From: Photorhabdus noenieputensis
GTDB lineage: Bacteria; Pseudomonadota; Gammaproteobacteria; Enterobacterales; Enterobacteriaceae
Reading direction: 5' to 3'
Assembly (NCBI RefSeq): GCF_018448935.1
Contig: NZ_RCWC01000008.1
Coordinates: forward strand, 94,150-158,149
DNA: 64,000 nucleotides
Part shown: positions 38,820 to 48,142 of the stretch, in pieces
Numbering within the stretch: position 1 is the first letter of the stretch
How the letters are laid out: every line of letters begins with the position of its first letter
Notes under the pieces: generated by a model
Seen by the model: only the letters and a program-made list of their open reading frames with translations
Told to the model about the DNA's origin: nothing
The model's database searches: none
Position numbers and translations under genes: made by a program

Positions 38820-39152
38820 TTAAGCCATCTTGATCATCACCATGCCCAACAGCAACAAGGCAATTCCACCCCAACCTTTACAATTCAAACGCTGATTAAA
38901 CATAACCCAGCCAGCAGCAACCGTCGCGATAATACCGAAAGCGCCCCATAAGGCATAAGCAATGGAAAGCTCAATGCCCTTCACTGCCTGAGCAAGCGCA
39001 CTGAACGCCCCAAGGACGGCAATAAGCGAGAGAATACTCATCCAAGGACGTCTAAAACCATTAGAAAGTTTCAGTAAAATATTCGCTAAAATATCCAACG
39101 TGACAGCAAGGAATAAGAACGCCGCATGCCACCATTCAAATTGCTGCAACAT
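38820..39152 (-). CDS. mdtI: spermidine export subunit MdtI (SMR family)
   Basis: 110 residues with four membrane helices. [24 protein letters not shown] and [20 protein letters not shown] match E. coli MdtI closely. It acts as a heteromer with MdtJ to export spermidine. The ATG lies one base after the mdtJ stop, and its AGGAGG site is within the end of mdtJ, so the pair is coupled. Confidence 0.95.
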   Translation of the reverse strand: MLQQFEWWHAAFLFLAVTLDILANILLKLSNGFRRPWMSILSLIAVLGAFSALAQAVKGIELSIAYALWGAFGIIATVAAGWVMFNQRLNCKGWGGIALLLLGMVMIKMA

Positions 39153-39153
39153 G

Positions 39154-39570
39154 TTACGCCTCCTTTATTTTACTGTTTTTAGTTGCTGCGACACTGACAG
39201 CCTTATTTGCCATCTGTTTCACCACCTCTGCCGATTTTTTAACTGCCGCTTTTCTAGTACCGGATTTAATCAACATAATTCCTGTTATCAGCAGAGCTAA
39301 ACCACCTACTTTCATCAATGACAATGATTCATCAAACCACATGACACTAAAAACAGTAATAAATAGAATGCCAATCCCTTCCCACAAAGCATACGCAACG
39401 CCCAAGGCAACCTTTTTCACCGCCATTGCCAGCAAAATATAGGATATGGCGATCATAATGTACATAACGGCCATGCCAACTACACCACCGGAAACGCTGG
39501 CATGTTTCATCGATAAGGTACCGATAACTTCGGTAACAATTGCCATTGCAAGGAATAACCAATAAATCAT
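39154..39570 (-). CDS. mdtJ: spermidine export subunit MdtJ (SMR family)
   Basis: 138 residues from ATG 39570 (AGGAG 7 bases upstream; the frame is open 39 codons further but without support). Four membrane helices with the key Glu in [18 protein letters not shown] and [19 protein letters not shown]. It has a longer basic C-terminal tail ([20 protein letters not shown]) than the 121-residue E. coli protein. First gene of mdtJI. Confidence 0.94.
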   Translation of the reverse strand: MIYWLFLAMAIVTEVIGTLSMKHASVSGGVVGMAVMYIMIAISYILLAMAVKKVALGVAYALWEGIGILFITVFSVMWFDESLSLMKVGGLALLITGIMLIKSGTRKAAVKKSAEVVKQMANKAVSVAATKNSKIKEA

Positions 39571-39685
39571 TTTCTTTCTCCTGACCACGTAAATACGCAC
39601 GTCAAGACGCAAGCTAATAATCGATCTAACCCACCTATAATATGAGATGAGAAATAATAACCTGACGTTTTGACGAAATAGAAAC

Positions 39686-39702
39686 ACCGGTTGAGAACCG
39701 GT
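39686..39702. promoter_or_regulatory. candidate operator upstream of mdtJI
   Basis: ACCGGTT (39686-39692) and AACCGGT (39696-39702) form a perfect 7-bp dyad with a 3-nt centre, about 116 bp before mdtJ. No regulator assigned. Confidence 0.35.
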
Positions 39703-39775
39703 TAACAGGAGTCAGACGCTATAATGCACCGCACCAGTAATGCTCACTGGATAAAATGGCAGAAAGGAAAAGCAC

Positions 39776-39967
39776 ATGGGTGGAACTTTGAAACTTGACG
39801 CTTTTGGCGCTGTTCATGATATCTCATTCTTTCATCGCACTGATATTCCGCGCGATATACTAAGAATCCTCATAAATAGTGTTAATGTTTCTATTACTTC
39901 TACCATACGAAATAATAGAAAGCAACCACTCAATTTTGCTTATTTTTCATCTGATCAACAGAGTTGA
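39776..39967 (+). CDS. possible small protein (63 residues), weak
   Basis: An ATG with AGGAAA about 6 bases before it opens a 63-codon frame just upstream of an ERIC. No homologue, membrane segment or motif is recognised. It may be chance. Confidence 0.2.
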   Translation: MGGTLKLDAFGAVHDISFFHRTDIPRDILRILINSVNVSITSTIRNNRKQPLNFAYFSSDQQS

Positions 39968-39994
39968 ATCAAAAAAACAGAATTGATATCAATA

Positions 39995-40121
39995 TATACC
40001 TTATAGATTTCAAGATGCATCGCGACGGCAGAGGAGCGAATCCCCGGAAGCATAGCAAACGATGTGACCGGGGTGAGTGAGCGCAGCCAACAAAGAGGCA
40101 ACTTGAAAGATGACGGGTATA
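39995..40121 (+). repeat. ERIC element, copy 4 (127 bp)
   Basis: TATACCTTATAGATTTCAAG to GATGACGGGTATA, with the central GAATCCCCGGAAGCAT / ATGTGACCGGGGTGAG. Lies 26 bp from the zwf terminator. Confidence 0.92.
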
Positions 40122-40146
40122 AGCTGATACCTTGTTGATAACAACC

Positions 40147-40169
40147 CAAGCCGCTTACAACGCGGCTTG
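40147..40169 (-). terminator. intrinsic terminator of zwf
   Basis: CAAGCCGC (40147-40154) pairs with GCGGCTTG (40162-40169). On the minus strand it is followed by GGTTGTTATC, so T-richness is only moderate. Confidence 0.65.
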
Positions 40170-40193
40170 AGCCTCAACAGAAAAGTTTGTTAA

Positions 40194-41669
40194 TTATTCA
40201 AATTCATTCCACGAACGACCATCTCGGGTAATCATAGCAACAGAAGCGACCGGCCCCCACGTTCCCGCCTGATAAGGCTTAGGCGCATCATTATCCGCCG
40301 CCCATGCATTCATAATAGAATCAACCCATTTCCAAGCTTCTTCCACCTCATCACGACGAACGAATAGCGCCTGAATACCCCTCATAGCTTCCAGCAACAA
40401 TCTCTCATAAGCATCTGCTAATGGAATATGGTTAAACGTTTCAGAGAAACTCAGATCCAACTTAGTCGTTTGCAGACGATGCTTGTGTTCCAGTCCTGGG
40501 GCTTTATTCAGAACTTCAATATCAATACCTTCATCCGGTTGCAGACGAATCGTCAGTTTGTTCTGCGGTAGTTGTTGATAAGATTCAGAGAACAAATTCA
40601 GCGCCGGCTTTTTGAAATAAACTACCACCTCGGAACATTTCGTTGGCAGACGTTTACCGGTTCTCAGATAGAAAGGAACCCCGGCCCAACGCCAGTCATC
40701 AATATCCACACGAATAGAGACAAAAGTTTCCGTCCGGCTGGATTGGTTCGCCCCCTCTTCTTCCAGATACCCCGGTACCTTATGCCCCTGAACAAAACCA
40801 GCCGTGTATTGACCGCGTACTGTTTTCTCCCGCACATTCGTGTGGTCAATACGACGCAGAGAACGCAATACTTTTACTTTTTCATCACGGATACGGTCTG
40901 TTGTCAGATCTGCCGGAGGAGACATAGCAATCATGGTCAATATTTGCAATAGGTGATTCTGAATCATATCGCGCATTTGACCGGCTTGGTCAAAATAACC
41001 CCAACGGCCTTCAATACCGACTTCTTCAGCTACTGTAATTTGTACATGATCAATTGTCCGGTGATCCCAGTTATTGACAAACAGGGAGTTGGCAAACCGC
41101 AGCGCTAATAGATTCAATACAGTTTCTTTACCCAGATAATGATCGATACGATAAACCTGACGCTCATTGAAATATTTTGCCACTTCATCATTAATCGTTC
41201 TGGATGATTCAAGATCGGTGCCTAAAGGTTTTTCCATCACAACCCGGTTTGGCTCCTTATTTAACCCGGCAAGGCCCAACCCATGACAAACCGAGCCAAA
41301 AGTACTTGGCGGCATCGCAAAATAGTGAATTGCAGGCTGATGCTCCTGCTTAAGAATTGCCTTTAATTTGGCAAAATCTTCCTTTTGATTAACATCCAGA
41401 TTGCAAAACGCCAAACGCTCACTCAATGTCTTCCATAGCTTTGGATCTAATTTTTCCGGCAAAAACGTATTTAAAGCTTCTTCAACAACCTTGGTATAAG
41501 CTTTTTTATCCCAATCAGCCCGGCCAACACCGATAATCCGGGTTTCTGGGTGGATATAACCCGCTTTCTCAAGCTGATAAAGGGAAGGCAACAATTTCCG
41601 GCGTGCCAAATCCCCTTTAGCGCCAAAAATGACTAAATCACAAGCCTGAGCTGTAGAAGCAACCGCCAT
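40194..41669 (-). CDS. zwf: glucose-6-phosphate 1-dehydrogenase
   Basis: 491 residues, the E. coli length. NADP-binding GAKGDLARRKL at 17-27, the active-site RIDHYLGKE signature (near 180), and EKPLGTD before it. Entry enzyme of the pentose phosphate and Entner-Doudoroff routes. Divergent from hexR, with a HexR-like box 25 bp before its start. Confidence 0.97.
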   Translation of the reverse strand: MAVASTAQACDLVIFGAKGDLARRKLLPSLYQLEKAGYIHPETRIIGVGRADWDKKAYTKVVEEALNTFLPEKLDPKLWKTLSERLAFCNLDVNQKEDFAKLKAILKQEHQPAIHYFAMPPSTFGSVCHGLGLAGLNKEPNRVVMEKPLGTDLESSRTINDEVAKYFNERQVYRIDHYLGKETVLNLLALRFANSLFVNNWDHRTIDHVQITVAEEVGIEGRWGYFDQAGQMRDMIQNHLLQILTMIAMSPPADLTTDRIRDEKVKVLRSLRRIDHTNVREKTVRGQYTAGFVQGHKVPGYLEEEGANQSSRTETFVSIRVDIDDWRWAGVPFYLRTGKRLPTKCSEVVVYFKKPALNLFSESYQQLPQNKLTIRLQPDEGIDIEVLNKAPGLEHKHRLQTTKLDLSFSETFNHIPLADAYERLLLEAMRGIQALFVRRDEVEEAWKWVDSIMNAWAADNDAPKPYQAGTWGPVASVAMITRDGRSWNEFE

Positions 41670-41693
41670 ATGTCTCTCCTCATTGCGGGATAT

Positions 41694-41708
41694 TGTAATT
41701 TTGTTACA
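41694..41708. promoter_or_regulatory. HexR-type operator in front of zwf
   Basis: TGTAATTTTGTTACA, a 15-bp dyad fitting the HexR box (TGTAAT-N3-ATTACA type) in all but one arm position. It lies 25 bp before the zwf start. A shorter related dyad, TGTAATTTTACA, lies at 41821-41832. HexR repression relieved by KDPG is family knowledge; the match is what the sequence shows. Confidence 0.6.
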
Positions 41709-42012
41709 GCATTAACCAATAATGTACTCTTTTGGCTATGGCGCGTAAACAGTGATAACGAATAACCATGACCTTTTGTTGGCAATATGTTTTATTTCTG
41801 ATAATAATGTGATAAATTTATGTAATTTTACAACGTTTATGAAAGATAATTACCAATATGAAAGTTAGACACTTGTCATACTTTTATGAAAAACATTAAA
41901 TTATTGTGACTTCCTACTGCCAGCTTCAATTTGCTAATAGTATATTTTCATAAAAATTTATATAGATTTCTTCTCTGAATGAAATCGTCAAAACCACAGG
42001 TAACTGCGTTTT
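41709..42012. promoter_or_regulatory. divergent zwf-hexR promoter region
   Basis: About 300 bp of AT-rich DNA between the two starts; besides the short dyad at 41821 no other feature was seen. Both promoters must lie here. Confidence 0.5.
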
Positions 42013-42873
42013 ATGAATACACTGGAACGGGTACAAAACAGTATCGAATTTTTGAGTAAGTCAGAAAAAAAAGTGGCGCAGACAATCCTGGCTTCACCGC
42101 AAACTGCGATTCATGCCAGTATCGCAACGCTGGCGAAAATGGCGGAAGTTAGTGAACCTACGGTTAACCGTTTTTGCCGCCGTCTGGATACTAAAGGTTT
42201 TCCCGATTTCAAACTCCATCTAGCCCAAAGTCTTGCCAATGGCACGCCTTATGTAAATCGCAATGTTGAAGAAAGTGATACAGTTAGTGCCTACACCAAT
42301 AAGATATTTGAATCGGTAATGGCAACTCTAGATACCGTCAAAAACAATTTGGATATTACAGCCATTAACCGAGCTGTTGATTTACTAACTCAAGCCCGGA
42401 AAATCTCATTTTTTGGCTTAGGGGCTTCTGCTGCTGTCGCCCATGACGCAATGAATAAATTTTTCCGGTTCAACATCCCCGTTATCTATTTTGATGACAT
42501 TGTGATGCAACGGATGAGCTGTATTAACAGTGCCGAAGGTGATGTCGTCGTACTCATTTCCCATACCGGCAGGACTAAAAGTTTGGTTGAAGCAGCACAA
42601 CTTGCGCGAGAAAATGATGCGGCAGTTATCGCAATTACCTCCCAAGATTCTCCCCTCGCCCACGAAGCAACACTCGCTATTCTTCTGGACGTCCCGGAAG
42701 ATACAGATATTTATATGCCAATGGTCTCAAGAATCGCTCAATTAACTGTTATTGATGTTTTAGCTACGGGTTTTACCCTGCGCCGTGGTTCAACATTCAG
42801 AGATAACTTGAAAAGAGTCAAAGAAGCACTACGAAATTCACGCTTTGATAAAATTGACTTTCCCTCAACCTGA
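42013..42873 (+). CDS. hexR: RpiR-family transcriptional regulator HexR
   Basis: 286 residues. N-terminal HTH_6 domain (IATLAKMAEVSEPTVNRFCRRLDTKGFPDFKLHLAQSLA, about 37-76) and a C-terminal SIS sugar-phosphate domain (FGLGASAAVAHDAMNKFFR, VVLISHTGRTKSLVEAAQ). HexR represses zwf and other glucose genes and responds to KDPG. Divergent from zwf. Confidence 0.95.
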   Translation: MNTLERVQNSIEFLSKSEKKVAQTILASPQTAIHASIATLAKMAEVSEPTVNRFCRRLDTKGFPDFKLHLAQSLANGTPYVNRNVEESDTVSAYTNKIFESVMATLDTVKNNLDITAINRAVDLLTQARKISFFGLGASAAVAHDAMNKFFRFNIPVIYFDDIVMQRMSCINSAEGDVVVLISHTGRTKSLVEAAQLARENDAAVIAITSQDSPLAHEATLAILLDVPEDTDIYMPMVSRIAQLTVIDVLATGFTLRRGSTFRDNLKRVKEALRNSRFDKIDFPST

Positions 42874-43340
42874 AAATAGTCCTCTCACTATTAGGCTGAC
42901 TCGCAACCATTGCGTAGTCAGCGATCGTCTATAACTCATTGAGCATCGATGAATAATCTGTGCCAGCCAAGATAAGCGAAGAATTATTGAATTATGCCAA
43001 GAAATTCCCATATTATTTAGTTAACTCAATAAAATAATGAATTTTTTAAAATTAAAACACAGGATATTATATAAAAGAATTACCAAAAGAAATAGAAATC
43101 AGGAAGATAAAATAACTTTCAAATATTAAATATAAATTGTTTAGATATTTACCCGATCAACAGTTTCACATTTATTATTTCCACCCATTATACAAAAACC
43201 ATTATCCCTCTAAGCCATAAGAATATTTTATCATATTTTTTTCAAGCTAAACTATTATTGACATATATTGTATAGAATGACTTTTATAATAATTCAACAT
43301 ATTGACTACAAAATCAAATTATTTAATTCCAGGAGAGAAC
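42874..43340. other. intergenic region between hexR and the tail-fibre gene
   Basis: About 470 bp, AT-rich, with no frame or hairpin worth calling. In E. coli hexR and pykA are neighbours; here this DNA and the tail-fibre gene are inserted between them. Confidence 0.45.
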
Positions 43341-44354
43341 ATGAGTAAAAAAAATGATTTTAAAGCCTTTTCCATTAGTAGTAATGCTAATGTAATTAGC
43401 CAAGAAAGATATGAACAAGATCAGGGTTTGAAGACTGGGTTTCCACCAGAAAATATTACTACTCATTTGCTAAATAAGGTATTACGTCAGTCATCAACCA
43501 TATCCTCTGTTATCGCTGATTTTATCGCGACCCAATCTGGTAATGATGTTTTAGATGATGGAGATATAGCTAAACTCACCACCCAATTAAATAGAGCGTT
43601 AGAGCAAAAAATCACAACAAAAGTACCAAGCGCCTCATTGACACAACAAGGTGTTATTCAACTCACAGACCAAACAGGCGACAGTAATACCCTTGCGGCA
43701 ACGCAGAAGCTTGTTTCTGATGTCAATCAGAATGCAAATAACCGTCTGGAAAAAAACCAAAACGGCGCAGACATTCCTGATAAAAATACGTTTGTGAAGA
43801 ATCTTGGCTTAATAGAAACCATTATTAATACCCAATATCCTGTAGGAATTGTGATTTGGTTCGCTCAAAATAAAAACCCCAATGTGCTATTTCCGGGTAC
43901 TACATGGGAATATATTGGTGAAAATAAAACCATTCGATTAGCTAGCGCCAATGGCTCCGATATTTTATCAACCGGTGGCAATGATTTGATAAGCCTGACA
44001 GCGGCACAAATGCCAGCACATAATCATACATTTTTTGGGACAACGAGCACATTTGATTATGGTACCAAAACCACCAATATCGCCGGAGAGCATTATCATG
44101 ATAGTGGGTGGGGTGAAACTACTGGTGGGCGTTATGGTCATTTCGACGGTTCTAAGAACAATCAGGGATCAAAATCTACAGATTGGAACAATGCCAAATT
44201 TAACACTAGCACTAATGGTGCCCACTCTCATACGGTACCAATAGGGTCACACAACCATACAGTTTCAGGTAATACCGGAGATTCTGGAGCCAATGCCGCG
44301 ATTACAATTACTAATTCATATGTTAAGTTGATGGGATGGTATCGAAAAGCATAA
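43341..44354 (+). CDS. orphan phage tail-fibre/collar-like protein
   Basis: 337 residues from ATG 43341 (AGGAG 9 bases upstream; the frame extends 13 codons further without a site). The N-half has a repeating tail-fibre segment (SLTQQGVIQLTDQTGDSNTLAATQKLVSDVNQNANNRL) typical of lambda-Stf and P2-H-like fibres. The C-half has the collar-like pattern YPVGIVIWFAQNKNPNVLFPGTTWEYI, AQMPAHNHTF, and later HSHT and HNHT repeats, which in T4-type fibres bind metal and trimerise; the end is VKLMGWYRKA. No other phage gene adjoins it. It may be a leftover tail fibre or a domesticated receptor-binding protein for a tailocin or contractile device. Confidence 0.82.
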   Translation: MSKKNDFKAFSISSNANVISQERYEQDQGLKTGFPPENITTHLLNKVLRQSSTISSVIADFIATQSGNDVLDDGDIAKLTTQLNRALEQKITTKVPSASLTQQGVIQLTDQTGDSNTLAATQKLVSDVNQNANNRLEKNQNGADIPDKNTFVKNLGLIETIINTQYPVGIVIWFAQNKNPNVLFPGTTWEYIGENKTIRLASANGSDILSTGGNDLISLTAAQMPAHNHTFFGTTSTFDYGTKTTNIAGEHYHDSGWGETTGGRYGHFDGSKNNQGSKSTDWNNAKFNTSTNGAHSHTVPIGSHNHTVSGNTGDSGANAAITITNSYVKLMGWYRKA

Positions 44355-44400
44355 GACCCCTGCCTCCCCCAGACTGCTCACAAACCTTACACAAATAAAT

Positions 44401-44439
44401 AACTGTCTCTTGAGCATAAGTCTGACTTAAGAGACAGTT
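44401..44439 (+). terminator. hairpin after the tail-fibre gene
   Basis: AACTGTCTCTT (44401-44411) pairs perfectly with AAGAGACAGTT (44429-44439). No clear T-run. Confidence 0.55.
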
Positions 44440-44942
44440 CCAACTCTTCCTTCCCAAAGAGAACTTATCATTTGTATACTTTCCAGCCCTCAAGTGTTGC
44501 TAAATCCCAGTAAATTTCAGGTTACGGATAAAACCATTTTAAAAATGAGAGATGCCTTCGCCTCATTGAAAATTTCAGAAGGTTTGCATCAGACTCGCAC
44601 GGTAAGATGGGGAACAGTCACATTATTGATAAATCGGGAACAAATCGTGGTAGGATAGAAATACGGCAATAAATATCCGTTAAAAAGGGTTAGCTGATTC
44701 GCTAGGGCATAGCGATTGTGTAAAACGTTCCCCCTGTCGTTCCCCTATAGCTGACACTGGCCGATAGGCACTACAGCGAAAAGTATCATGATAAGTTGAT
44801 ATGGGTCACAAAAGTAATCTATAAACAGCCTTGATAGTTGGATTGCCGAAGAGTTTTTTTACTCGTTTTATAGGATAATTAATAGATTATTGATTATTTT
44901 TATATAACCAATACCAATACTCACAGGTCAACGGAGTAACAC
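44440..44942. other. unexplained intergenic region upstream of pykA
   Basis: About 500 bp of moderate composition, less AT-rich than neighbouring spacers, with stop codons in all frames but short coding-like runs. It may be a decayed gene from the same insertion as the tail fibre. The pykA promoter lies at its right end, which is AT-rich. Confidence 0.4.
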
Positions 44943-46385
44943 ATGTCCAGACGGCTCAGAAGAACTAAGATTGTTACTACACTTGGTCCGGCTACTGACC
45001 GCGATAATAATCTTGAAAAGATTATTGCTGCGGGTGCAAACGTAGTCCGCCTTAACTTTTCCCACGGTACCACCGAAGATCATCTCCAGCGCGCCAACAA
45101 AGTCCGCGAGATCGCAGCCCGCCTGGGATGCCATGTCGCTATTCTTGGCGATCTTCAAGGACCTAAAATCCGCGTATCAACGTTTAAAGAGGGCAAAATT
45201 TTCCTGAATGTCGGAGATAAATTTCTACTTGATGCCAATCTTGGTAAAGGCGAAGGCGACAAGGAGAAAGTCGGTATCGATTACAAAGGATTACCCACGG
45301 ATGTTATACCGGGCGATATTTTGTTGCTGGATGACGGACGTGTTCAACTCAAAGTATTAGACGTTCAGGGAATGAAAGTCTTCACAGAAGTCACTGTAGG
45401 CGGCCCGCTATCTAACAATAAGGGCATTAACAAACTGGGTGGTGGATTATCCGCGGAAGCCCTAACTGAAAAAGATAAAGAAGATATTATTACGGCGGCC
45501 AGAATCGGCGTTGATTATCTTGCCGTCTCTTTCCCTCGCACCGGTGAAGATCTTAACTATGCTCGCCGTCTGGCGCGAGACGCGGGTTGTGAAACGCAGA
45601 TCGTGGCAAAAGTTGAACGCGCAGAAGCCGTTAGCAGTGATAAAACCATTGATGAAATCATTCTGGCTTCTGATGTCGTCATGGTTGCCCGTGGTGACCT
45701 TGGCGTAGAAATCGGCGATCCAGAGTTAGTTGGCGTTCAGAAAAAATTAATTCGCCGTGCCCGCCAGCTAAATCGTGTAGTTATTACCGCGACCCAGATG
45801 ATGGAATCTATGATCACCAATCCAATGCCCACCCGTGCAGAAGTGATGGATGTGGCAAATGCCGTTCTCGACGGTACTGACGCCGTAATGCTCTCCGCTG
45901 AAACCGCAGCGGGCCAATACCCTGCCGAAACGGTTGCCGCAATGGCACGAGTCTGCCTCGGAGCAGAAAAAATGCCTGGTCTCAACGTATCAAAACATCG
46001 GCTAGACACAATTTTTGACAGTATTGAAGAAGCCATTGCGATGTCTACCATGTACGCGGCAAACCACCTAAATGGGGTTAAAGCCATTATTGCAATGACC
46101 GAATCAGGCCGCACCACTCGCATCATGTCTCGCATCAGTTCCGGTCTCCCTATATTCTCTATGTCTCGCCATGAAAAAACCTTAAACCAAACGGCACTTT
46201 ACCGTGGCGTTACACCGGTTTATTGCAGTAGTCATACTGACGGCATTACAGCGGCTAATGAAGCGGTCAATCGTCTGCGTGATAAAGGTTATCTAGTTTC
46301 TGGTGACCTTGTGCTGGTTACTCAGGGCGATCAGATGGGGACCATTGGCAGCACTAACACTTGCCGTATTCTTGAAGTGGAATAA
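44943..46385 (+). CDS. pykA: pyruvate kinase II (AMP-activated type)
   Basis: 480 residues, the E. coli PykA length. [23 protein letters not shown] at the N-terminus, KVERAEAV with the catalytic Lys, [13 protein letters not shown] metal-ligand motif and ATQMMESMI. The C-domain is the effector-binding fold. It makes pyruvate and ATP from phosphoenolpyruvate. A strong GGAG-type site is followed by ATG at 44943. Confidence 0.97.
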   Translation: MSRRLRRTKIVTTLGPATDRDNNLEKIIAAGANVVRLNFSHGTTEDHLQRANKVREIAARLGCHVAILGDLQGPKIRVSTFKEGKIFLNVGDKFLLDANLGKGEGDKEKVGIDYKGLPTDVIPGDILLLDDGRVQLKVLDVQGMKVFTEVTVGGPLSNNKGINKLGGGLSAEALTEKDKEDIITAARIGVDYLAVSFPRTGEDLNYARRLARDAGCETQIVAKVERAEAVSSDKTIDEIILASDVVMVARGDLGVEIGDPELVGVQKKLIRRARQLNRVVITATQMMESMITNPMPTRAEVMDVANAVLDGTDAVMLSAETAAGQYPAETVAAMARVCLGAEKMPGLNVSKHRLDTIFDSIEEAIAMSTMYAANHLNGVKAIIAMTESGRTTRIMSRISSGLPIFSMSRHEKTLNQTALYRGVTPVYCSSHTDGITAANEAVNRLRDKGYLVSGDLVLVTQGDQMGTIGSTNTCRILEVE

Positions 46386-46467
46386 ACATTACAACATTTT
46401 AGCGCCAAGTTTTCGATAATCAGGTAAATAAGAAGACTGGCGCGTTTCACTTATCCAACAGCAACCC

Positions 46468-46502
46468 GACGGTAAAAATAAATTCTTACCGTCTCTTATT
46501 TC
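46468..46502 (+). terminator. intrinsic terminator of pykA
   Basis: GACGGTAA (46468-46475) pairs with TTACCGTC (46486-46493), followed by TCTTATTTC. Confidence 0.75.
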
Positions 46503-46567
46503 ACTCAACTGATTGGTTAATAAGGATTGAATAAAATGATTAGTATGATGAATATCTGTAAATCATA

Positions 46568-46691
46568 TATACCCGTTATGCTTCAAGTTGCCTCTTTGTT
46601 GGCTGCGCTCACTCACCCGGTCATATAGTTATCTATGCTCCCAGGGATTCACTCCCTTGCCGTCGCGATCCATCTTGAAATCCATAGTATA
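46568..46691 (-). repeat. ERIC element, copy 5 (124 bp), inverse orientation
   Basis: TATACCCGTTATGC to CCATAGTATA; central CTCACCCGGTCATATAG / CTATGCTCCCAGGGATTC. A few bases shorter than the other copies, including one C in the CCCC run. Confidence 0.9.
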
Positions 46692-47028
46692 GATAAAGGT
46701 GAATGTATCTCCTCCACAACAGCCCATCTGGGTATTGGCATGTTTGACACGATCAATAGCGGTCAATTCACACTGAACAAGTGTAATATTTTAACCATGA
46801 AATATTCCGAAAAAATATCATTAAAATAATAATTTATTGGATATATTTTTCAATCATTCAATTTATTACCCAATCTAATTGTATTTAAAAATATAGAACC
46901 GCCATTGAACTAATATATCAAAGCACAAGTAATATGTTTTTTCACACAACCCCCTAATATGCTCAATATTAGGGGGACAATACAAACTTTCAAACCGTGA
47001 TAATAACTCTACATCTTTGCAACGAAAA
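46692..47028. other. intergenic region between the ERIC and lpxM
   Basis: About 340 bp, AT-rich. Its one clear feature is a perfect hairpin listed separately (46950-46976). No gene. Confidence 0.5.
46950..46976 (-). terminator. hairpin after lpxM
   Basis: CCCCCTAATAT (46950-46960) pairs perfectly with ATATTAGGGGG (46966-46976), 52 bp beyond the lpxM stop. No T-run, so the termination role is inferred. Confidence 0.55.
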
Positions 47029-47997
47029 TCACAGGTCTTCTCTCTCATATGGCCCAATATCACCCGCTTTCCGAGTCTTAAGTAATTTAAGTATCCAGGT
47101 ATATTGTTCAGGGTTAGGTCGTACCAATTGCTCCAACTCTTCATTCATCCGGCGAGCAATAAAAGCATCATCTTTGCCATCAATATCATCCATTGGTGGA
47201 CGAATATAAATATCAAGCTGATGAGTACGGTAATTATAAACCGGAAACAGTGGCACAATAGCGGCACGACAAACCTTCATCAATCGCCCAATGGCTGGCA
47301 ATGTCGCTTTATAAGTTGCGAAAAAATCAACAAACTCACTGTGTTCCTCACCATGATCTTGATCAGGCAGATAATATCCCCAGAAACCCTGGCGAACAGT
47401 AGCAATAAACGGTTTAATTCCCGCATCACGGGAATGTAAACGACCACCAAAGTAATGGCGAACTTTATTCCACAGATAATCTGAAACCGGGTTTTTCTGG
47501 TGATGGAACATGGCTGATATTTTCTGTCCACCCTCAGACAGTAATATCGCTGGAATATCCACAGCCCAACCATGAGGCACCATAAAAATAACGTTTTTCC
47601 CCTGAGCTTTCAGTTGAAGAATAATCTCTTCCCCATGCCACTGCGTCCGGCTTAACGTTGATTTTGTACCACGTAAACAAAGTTCTGCCAACATAACAAA
47701 AGGTTGAGGTGCGGTAGAAAACATCTCATCAATCAATGCTTCACGCTGTTGCTCCGTCAGTTCCGGCATACAGTAACATAGATTTATCCTTGCTCTGCGA
47801 CGTGCCCCTTTCGCAAGCTTACCCGCCAAGCAGCCTATTTTAGCCAGCAAAGGATCTCGCACTTTAACCGGCAGGTAAGCCAGCCCGGTCAATACACCAA
47901 CACCTAACCATAATCCCCAGTAACGAGGATGCAAGTAGGATTTATGAAATGTCGGTATATAACCAACTTTACTGTCTGTATCTGTTTCTTTATACAT
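47029..47997 (-). CDS. lpxM: lipid A myristoyltransferase LpxM (MsbB)
   Basis: 322 residues. Membrane anchor around 28-45, then the acyltransferase HX4D motif as H142-GWAV-D147 ([10 protein letters not shown]). YYLPDQDHG and IVPLFPVYN are further late-acyltransferase marks. It adds the last secondary acyl chain to Kdo2-lipid A. Minus strand, downstream of mepM as in E. coli. Confidence 0.95.
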   Translation of the reverse strand: MYKETDTDSKVGYIPTFHKSYLHPRYWGLWLGVGVLTGLAYLPVKVRDPLLAKIGCLAGKLAKGARRRARINLCYCMPELTEQQREALIDEMFSTAPQPFVMLAELCLRGTKSTLSRTQWHGEEIILQLKAQGKNVIFMVPHGWAVDIPAILLSEGGQKISAMFHHQKNPVSDYLWNKVRHYFGGRLHSRDAGIKPFIATVRQGFWGYYLPDQDHGEEHSEFVDFFATYKATLPAIGRLMKVCRAAIVPLFPVYNYRTHQLDIYIRPPMDDIDGKDDAFIARRMNEELEQLVRPNPEQYTWILKLLKTRKAGDIGPYEREDL

Positions 47998-48089
47998 GAG
48001 TTAACTCTTCAAAACAAAAGATCATTGTTCATTTCACATGTACAGGGGGCTATATCAACGCACCTTTTTCTGAACATAGACAAAACGAC

Positions 48090-48113
48090 AGCGGATGATA
48101 GCAATCATCCGCT
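48090..48113 (-). terminator. hairpin after mepM
   Basis: AGCGGATGAT (48090-48099) pairs with ATCATCCGCT (48104-48113); on the minus strand GTTTTGTC follows. It lies 30 bp after the mepM stop. Confidence 0.65.
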
Positions 48114-48142
48114 TTAAAGTCTGTATTAATGAACAAGTAAAC

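Noticed and set aside
39776..39967. 63-residue forward frame as a confident gene
   Set aside because: It has a passable ribosome site but no homology or motif; listed only as a weak candidate.
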